Below are positions 1 to 5,389 of a stretch of 7,837 nt of DNA, in pieces. The position numbers and the translations under genes were made by a program. This DNA is from Gammaproteobacteria bacterium (lineage in GTDB: Bacteria > Pseudomonadota > Gammaproteobacteria > Pseudomonadales > Pseudohongiellaceae). The notes under the pieces are model-generated. The model did no database searches. It was given only the letters and a program-made list of their open reading frames with translations, and had not been told where the DNA came from. How positions within the stretch are numbered: the first letter of the stretch is position 1; each line of letters opens with the position of its first letter. The stretch lies in NCBI GenBank assembly GCA_016762995.1, contig JAESUT010000064.1:5509-13345 (forward strand), given 5' to 3'.

Positions 1-1976
1 CTATGCACATAGACGTTAATCTCGGAGACGCGACGATCAATCCAAGCCCTGAAAGCGGCATCGAATTGCCCTAGGCTTTGATTGAAGACTTCATCAAATC
101 GCTCTTCTTCTTCCTTTATAAATGCATACTGATCAACCAGCTCAACCAACTTTTCAAAACCGTACTCATCTGCAATGAAATCGACTACCAAATACGCTTG
201 AAAATAGGCAAAGCCCAGATCGGCACTGTTTTGTGCACCGGAGAATCCAGAATTCAGATCGGCTACATGTAACAACTTGTCCTGCTCAACTGCGCGCACT
301 AAATCCAAGCCCTGACTTCGACCCCAATAAGATCTACCCTCGCGCTCCTCAAAGACCGAAATTCCCTCGGAGAGCCAACGTGGCATTCTATTGCCTGTCA
401 TCTGCAAGGTGATTACATGCATGAACTCATGCCAGACGATTTCCTGCCAATTTGCGGAAAGTGTATCGGGTGAGATCAACGTTATAACCTTACCAAAGCA
501 GATTCCAACCAACGGGCCGATGTCAGGCAGGCCTACCGAGCGCACAGCAAAATCTTCAGATTTTTCGAATATCTCTATCAAGATAGGCCCTTCGGGTTCG
601 AAACCGTACTTCGCCGTAAGGGTGTCCCAACTTTCTTCTAACAACGGTTCAAGGTAAGGCCAAAGTATGTCCGCATCGTTCTCACTCATGTGCACCTTAA
701 AGTGCTCGCTCTCTTGGGTCGCATACGTTTCCAACGTATCGAAAACCTTTAACATATTTGAAGTCATAACATTGAAGGGGTCGTTCTCGTAGCCTATCTC
801 GAGATTGGCCTTACCCTCTTCCTCTTCGCCGAGACGAATTAGATTACTTCCCAGCAAGGTGTATCCCTGCCAATACTGAGGGTCTGCTGCAATTGCAGCA
901 CGAGCGAACTCCACCGCCTCATCGAAAAGATAGTTATTACCGAAGCTGTCAGCAACATTGGCTAAAAAAACCGGATTGTTTGGACTGAAAGACTCTACCT
1001 GCGCAAGATAGCCCTCATAATCTGCGCTGCGTTCTTCCAATGCCGCTTGAGATGCCAATACGCTAAGTGTTTTCAACGACTCTGAGTTTAGTGCAAGCAC
1101 GCGCTCGAAGTATTCCTGCGCCTCTTCTTCTCTACCATTGAGCAGCAACAATTGGCCGTAGGTTTCCATAGCGGGTATCGAGTTAGGATTTACCGCTAGC
1201 GCACGTTGCAATGCACGCTCATCACCGACTACATTCGCCATCCCCACAAGAGCAGATACATAGCGACCATTAATATCTATGGCTTCTTGATAAGAGCGCT
1301 CGGCATCGGAGGCATTATATTTCTCCAAGAATAGATCGCCCCACAGGGAGTGAGCTTCTAGGTTGTTAGGGTTTGCACGCGTAGCTTCATTGAAAAGGCT
1401 ATTCGCATCATGAAAGTTTCCCATTAGCCAACTTGCCAACGCGACCATAGCGACATCTTCAGAGGCGAACACAAGTCCATTGTTATAACGCTGTACAGCC
1501 TGATCCAAAATCGGGAACGCACTCTGCTTCTGTCCGACGAAGTTGAGTAAGCTGCCATATTGAACCAATGTACGTACAGGCGGCTCTGCTAAACCAGCTA
1601 CAACCGACTCCAATATCTCCAGTGCTTCTTTCGATTCGCCTACTGCTCGCTTAACCTCAGCAAGCTGCGTGCTGAGCAGGGGAAAGCGCGCATATTCATC
1701 GCCTACTATTGCGCCCTCAACAACGCTCATCGCCTCCTGGTAATTGCCCATCATCGCGAAAGCCTTACTTGCTCCAACCAGGCCCTCATTGCGGTCCAGA
1801 CCATCGGCCATTTGAAAAATATCAGTGGCCGCCGCATAAGAGCCGGTCATTAAGAGTTGCTCGCCACGAAACAGCGGAGATTCACCGGTATTGGTCTGTG
1901 GAGAGTCTTGCCCCGCCACATTGAATGCCAAACTCGCCAACAGCAACGCAGTAGCTATAGAGTATTTTCTCACCAT
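1..1976 (-). CDS. Exported TPR protein with C-terminal gluzincin zinc peptidase domain, 3' end missing
   Basis: Reading from ATG 1976-1974, the frame stays open for 658 codons to the window edge without a stop, so only the extreme C-terminus is missing. Residues 1-22 are a signal peptide (RKYSIATALLLASLAFNVAG), probably cleaved before Q23; there is no lipobox Cys. Residues 35-415 are helical tetratricopeptide-type repeats, clearest at 206-236, 268-298 and 336-400, with the usual small and aromatic positions and xNPN turns. Residues about 425-655 match the peptidase MA-like family. H516-E517-F518-M519-H520 is the HExxH zinc site, and E537 in WLSEG, 16 residues after the second His, fits the third zinc ligand of gluzincins. 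The following AYFQAYLVVDFIADEYG helix and SLGQFDAAFRAWI end are typical of the family. All catalytic residues are present, so this looks like an active periplasmic metallopeptidase whose TPR part could bind partners. It begins 4 nt after the pseudo-caspase stop, with no strong ribosome site, suggesting re-initiation. The substrate is unknown. Confidence 0.9.
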   Translation of the reverse strand, partial: MVRKYSIATALLLASLAFNVAGQDSPQTNTGESPLFRGEQLLMTGSYAAATDIFQMADGLDRNEGLVGASKAFAMMGNYQEAMSVVEGAIVGDEYARFPLLSTQLAEVKRAVGESKEALEILESVVAGLAEPPVRTLVQYGSLLNFVGQKQSAFPILDQAVQRYNNGLVFASEDVAMVALASWLMGNFHDANSLFNEATRANPNNLEAHSLWGDLFLEKYNASDAERSYQEAIDINGRYVSALVGMANVVGDERALQRALAVNPNSIPAMETYGQLLLLNGREEEAQEYFERVLALNSESLKTLSVLASQAALEERSADYEGYLAQVESFSPNNPVFLANVADSFGNNYLFDEAVEFARAAIAADPQYWQGYTLLGSNLIRLGEEEEGKANLEIGYENDPFNVMTSNMLKVFDTLETYATQESEHFKVHMSENDADILWPYLEPLLEESWDTLTAKYGFEPEGPILIEIFEKSEDFAVRSVGLPDIGPLVGICFGKVITLISPDTLSANWQEIVWHEFMHVITLQMTGNRMPRWLSEGISVFEEREGRSYWGRSQGLDLVRAVEQDKLLHVADLNSGFSGAQNSADLGFAYFQAYLVVDFIADEYGFEKLVELVDQYAFIKEEEERFDEVFNQSLGQFDAAFRAWIDRRVSEINVYVH

Positions 1977-1980
1977 AGAT

Positions 1981-3084
1981 TTATTGCTCACTTGATTCAT
2001 CCGGGTTAACCGCCTCATTGAATTGCTCAGTGGCTCTAGCCAGCGCGACGAGCAACTCTTCCATCCGTTGCCAGTAGTCTTCTTCTAGGAATTCAGCCTT
2101 GCGCCCTCTTAGTATAAAAACTGATCGTTCCAAGTCCTGCATGCGCCCCTTCAGCCCAATTTCCTCTGCTGATAAGCCGGCCGTGTCATCCACCAAATTG
2201 TCTATGTACGCTATCTCTGCCAGCCTGCCGTCGATATCTGCCCTAGTTGGGTTCAGACTAAACAGAGCATCGCCATTGTCATCAAGACCTGCATGCTCGG
2301 AGGCCAACCTGCCCTGCTCCTCATAAAACTCTTCAACACTGTTCTTCGCGTAGTTGAATGCCTCTAAGACTGACACGCGGTTGTTCTTGTCTCTGTCGCC
2401 ATTGCGATTATCTAGCGCTTCTATAAAATATTTCGAGAAGATCGGGTCAAATTTTTCCGAGGAGGACCGTGTAGATGAGACTACAACCCGCCCTTCGCTG
2501 GATAGGGCCGCTGAAAATCCGTAGCTCGCTGAGGTTGTGTTAACTATGACCATGTCCTGTTCCTCGAAGACATCTAACATGCTGGCAAATTGCACGCCGG
2601 TAATATCCGGGCCGACGATATTGAATTTCGACTCTTCTTCCGCACCGCTGCCATGACCGATTAGATAGATCGTTATCTGATCGCCTGCCTTCACTACCGA
2701 TTGCAGGCGAGCGAGTTCTTGCTGAATCCCCGCCAAGTCGCAGGCGGCATCTATTCTCTGACTAGCCGCTGCTTCCAGCTCACCGCGGTCATACAACAAA
2801 GAGATCGTGTCGGAGCTGTAGCCATAGTCTCTAGCTAAAATATCGTGCAGTGAAAATGCCCACTGCCGAAACTGTGATTTGTTCTTATCACCGACCGTTG
2901 GACCGGCAAGAATCATGGCGTACTTTGTTGAATCAGGCTTATCGAGAAAGAAATCATTCTCATTGGAATTGCTATCCGCCTGCGCACTGGCTGCACCGCT
3001 AAGCAATACCCCCAAACCAACTGCTAAAGTTTTCACTAAGAGGTTCATAGTACTCATAAATTTATCACTGCTGCGCTCATCCAT
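1981..3084 (-). CDS. Exported caspase-like (clan CD) protein lacking the catalytic Cys
   Basis: This is a 367-residue protein with a signal peptide: a hydrophobic core at about 15-32, then ASA|Q with likely cleavage after residue 34. Residues 54-215 follow the caspase/legumain (C13/C14-like) fold: KYAMILAGP at strand 1, ITIYLIGHGS carrying H144, then MVIVNTTSASYGF where active members have a D-x-C-x-S-G element. The nucleophile position holds Thr/Ser (T183-S185). The only Cys, C115, is far from that motif, so this is a probable pseudopeptidase. An EF-hand-like loop (D230-E241) and an acidic LDDNGD motif (267-272) follow. The tail at about 280-355 is helical and may mediate contacts. The start at 3084 overlaps the VWA stop by one base and has AAGGG 9 nt upstream. 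Met10 or Met13 would give a more ordinary signal peptide, so the first nine residues are uncertain. Its position between a VWA protein and a metallopeptidase suggests a periplasmic regulatory or scaffold role, which is inference. Confidence 0.85.
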   Translation of the reverse strand: MDERSSDKFMSTMNLLVKTLAVGLGVLLSGAASAQADSNSNENDFFLDKPDSTKYAMILAGPTVGDKNKSQFRQWAFSLHDILARDYGYSSDTISLLYDRGELEAAASQRIDAACDLAGIQQELARLQSVVKAGDQITIYLIGHGSGAEEESKFNIVGPDITGVQFASMLDVFEEQDMVIVNTTSASYGFSAALSSEGRVVVSSTRSSSEKFDPIFSKYFIEALDNRNGDRDKNNRVSVLEAFNYAKNSVEEFYEEQGRLASEHAGLDDNGDALFSLNPTRADIDGRLAEIAYIDNLVDDTAGLSAEEIGLKGRMQDLERSVFILRGRKAEFLEEDYWQRMEELLVALARATEQFNEAVNPDESSEQ

Positions 3085-5387
3085 TACGACAAACCCTTAA
3101 CTCGCCTGCTTACCCAATCCACACAGAGCAATAGAATTAGTAGGGCTAACAACCAAGGCCGATCCCAAAGATCTATCTCCACTTCACGAGAGTAAGCATT
3201 CGGCGTGAATTCGATTGTATTCGTCAATTCCCCCGCTGCCGAGAGCTCAAAATAACTGCCGCCACTTAGCTCGGAGATGCGTCCCAATAGACCGCTGTCG
3301 AGCTCGGCATTTGTGTATTCACGCAGCGATGGCGTGACCACAAAGGCAGCCATCTTCTCTGCGCTGGAATCACTAACCTCCCCCGCCGCACTCGCTACAT
3401 CTACAAGCAGGCTATAAACTCCTTCCTCTTCTGCAATGAAGCTCGCTCTATAGACACCGTCTTCTTCAATGTCCCATTCCATCGGAACGTCGATAAATTC
3501 GTCGAGAGGGCTAGAAGTCTGCATCCACAGCGTCGCATCGTTGTCCGCTTCATACTTGTTGCTGAGTACGGTTGCCCTTACGTTAACCTCGTCGCCCACG
3601 TTATAGAATTCACGATCGAACTCGATAGTAATTCGTTCTGGGGCGGAGACTGCCAGCCAACGCAACATCTGTCGCCAGAGTATTTCATGGGAGTCATCTG
3701 CCGCAGGTAACATCATCTGCCAACGCCAAGTACTTGCGGTGGTCAATGACATGCTACGGCCAGAACCATAGCGCTGCGACGCTAGAAGAGGGAGTGCCTG
3801 GTTTTGGTATTGCAGCAAGGGATGCTCCAGTAATACCTGCGCGCCAGGCTTGATTCGACCCGTAACATACGTTCCCTGCAATTCGGGAAGCGCTCGCCAC
3901 AATGCCTGATTCTCAGAATCATCAGCAGACAGACGCAACAGCGGAGAGAACTCGCCATTGCGTGTGAGTCGTGGATAGAACAGCTCGCCAGTCGGATGAT
4001 CGCCGCGGCGAATACCGCCGCGCAGATGACTAGGCAAGAAGCCTTCTTCTACTAGAGTAACTGGGAGGATATCGGCTATTGGGCTGCCAACAAATTCTTC
4101 GTCTACCATTCCGCTCATTAGCAAGCCGCCGCCACGTTCGGCAACGAAATCCTCTATCATTTGCAGTTGCTCGGCATTGAAAAAATCGAAGTCTATGTCG
4201 CCCAGTATGAGCGCTTCATATTGAAACAACTCTTCGCGACTTTCAGGAAACCCACTACTAAGCTCTGTAGCCGATTCGATACCTTGACGGTAGTATTTCT
4301 CCGGCCCCGTTTGCAGGTAGGTTGCCAAACGAAGTGAATTATCGCCAGATACTGCACGACGAATAAACTTGTATTCGTTACGTGGGTGGCCTTCCAAATA
4401 GAGTATATCGAGCGCGTCCTTCTCAGTGTTATCGACCAGAAAACTGTAGCTGTTGTTCCTGTCGATGATCTCTCCAGCCTGCAATTCGACATTCAAATCA
4501 TAGACGATCAGATCAGGACGCTCAGGTGTTACCTCTAACTCGAAGCGGCGAGTCACTCCTTCAGCACCTAGAGTCACCACATCGGACACTACCTGAGTTT
4601 CGCCATCCATTATGGAAAGCTCGACCTCTTGCCCCTCATAGCCTTGATGATTTATCGCAACCTGCACAATGAATACAGAGCCTTCCAAGACTGTCTTAGC
4701 TGCACTCACATCGACAATTCCGATATCTTGGGGAATATCTTCGCGCCCTACTCCTAGGGTGAAAATAGGTATCTGTCTGGCCCCGAAATCTTGAGCGGTG
4801 GCTAACGGATCATCATTGCTATTATCGGCGCCGTCGCTAACTAAGATTATGCCACCCAAAGGGAGGCCGTTTAGCTGATCATCTACATAGCTCAATGCTT
4901 GATCGATGGATGAAGCGGTGCCTTCTTCACTTAATTCCTCGACGCCGGCTATTCGCTGCGTCTCTTTATCGAAGCGGAAAGTACGGATTTGGAAGGACTC
5001 GGAGAGTTCATCGAGCAGACCATTTTTATAGAGCTGTTCTTCAACCGCGGCCTGCCGCGTTTGCCCATCAGGAAGATCGGCGATAGCCATGCTCTGCGAA
5101 TCATCGATTAATACAGCGAGGTAAGTTTCTTGTGGAGAAACCTGCAGTGTCGTCACTACCGGCCTTAGCAAACAGAACAGAAGCAACACCAACACACTAG
5201 AACGCAGGCCGATGAAGAACACCTTCCAGGGGGTGCTAAGCTGCCTAGTTGTTTGTCGATAAGTAAACCAGACACCAACCGTGATCAGCGCAACAAACAG
5301 GGCAAACAGCCACGGACTAATGCCGTAAGCAAAAGTGAAAGTGCCTTCTTCGAGAGCTGTAAAAAAGTTAGGTTGTGAGTATTGCAT
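3084..5387 (-). CDS. Membrane-anchored VWA / glutamine-amidotransferase-like protein
   Basis: This is a 767-residue inner-membrane protein. Hydrophobic helices lie at about 24-42 and 56-74, joined by a basic loop (YRQTTRQLSTPWK), with a third at about 744-757 followed by RRVKG. The positive-inside rule puts the long middle part in the periplasm. Residues 88-215 form a VWA domain with all MIDAS elements: D95-x-S97-x-S99, T157, and D185 in SDGADN, so metal-dependent ligand binding looks intact. Residues 225-320 look like an Ig-type beta sandwich. Residues 326-445 match the GATase1-like fold seen in this protein type (LYLEGHPRNEYKFI, then ALILGDIDF and ERGGGLLMSG), but there is no Cys at the nucleophile elbow, so amidotransferase activity is unlikely. 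A second beta-rich part spans about 583-690. Such proteins are related to BatA/BatB-like components encoded near MoxR ATPases. The ATG at 5387 starts 2 nt after the upstream stop with only a weak ribosome site, and the stop overlaps the next start (TAATG), implying translational coupling. Confidence 0.88.
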   Translation of the reverse strand: MQYSQPNFFTALEEGTFTFAYGISPWLFALFVALITVGVWFTYRQTTRQLSTPWKVFFIGLRSSVLVLLLFCLLRPVVTTLQVSPQETYLAVLIDDSQSMAIADLPDGQTRQAAVEEQLYKNGLLDELSESFQIRTFRFDKETQRIAGVEELSEEGTASSIDQALSYVDDQLNGLPLGGIILVSDGADNSNDDPLATAQDFGARQIPIFTLGVGREDIPQDIGIVDVSAAKTVLEGSVFIVQVAINHQGYEGQEVELSIMDGETQVVSDVVTLGAEGVTRRFELEVTPERPDLIVYDLNVELQAGEIIDRNNSYSFLVDNTEKDALDILYLEGHPRNEYKFIRRAVSGDNSLRLATYLQTGPEKYYRQGIESATELSSGFPESREELFQYEALILGDIDFDFFNAEQLQMIEDFVAERGGGLLMSGMVDEEFVGSPIADILPVTLVEEGFLPSHLRGGIRRGDHPTGELFYPRLTRNGEFSPLLRLSADDSENQALWRALPELQGTYVTGRIKPGAQVLLEHPLLQYQNQALPLLASQRYGSGRSMSLTTASTWRWQMMLPAADDSHEILWRQMLRWLAVSAPERITIEFDREFYNVGDEVNVRATVLSNKYEADNDATLWMQTSSPLDEFIDVPMEWDIEEDGVYRASFIAEEEGVYSLLVDVASAAGEVSDSSAEKMAAFVVTPSLREYTNAELDSGLLGRISELSGGSYFELSAAGELTNTIEFTPNAYSREVEIDLWDRPWLLALLILLLCVDWVSRRVKGLS
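3094..3098 (-). promoter_or_regulatory. Ribosome binding site for the caspase-like gene
   Basis: On the minus strand AAGGG lies 9 nt before ATG 3084, inside the last codons of the VWA gene. It is the clearest Shine-Dalgarno-like match at any of the three junctions. It supports the start that overlaps the upstream stop, rather than the later Met codons at 3057 or 3048. Confidence 0.5.
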
Positions 5388-5389
5388 TG

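Noticed and set aside
78..272. Plus-strand open frame of 64 codons at the left edge
   Set aside because: It is antisense to the C-terminal helices of the metallopeptidase and shows no ribosome site or recognisable domain.
391..657. Plus-strand open frame of 88 codons
   Set aside because: It lies wholly antisense to the zinc peptidase domain, whose conserved HExxH and WLSEG motifs show the minus frame is the real one. It has no family resemblance.
1709..1924. Plus-strand open frame of 71 codons
   Set aside because: It is antisense to the TPR region and signal peptide of the minus-strand gene, and its Pro/Arg/His-rich product looks like a shadow translation.
2740..2742. C115 as the catalytic cysteine of the caspase-like protein
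   Set aside because: It precedes the catalytic His strand and lies in a helical stretch (IDAACDLAGI), whereas clan CD nucleophiles follow the His at the end of the next core strand.
4193..4492. Second minus-strand frame of 99 codons inside the VWA gene
   Set aside because: It is out of frame within a region that encodes the conserved GATase-like signature in the main frame.
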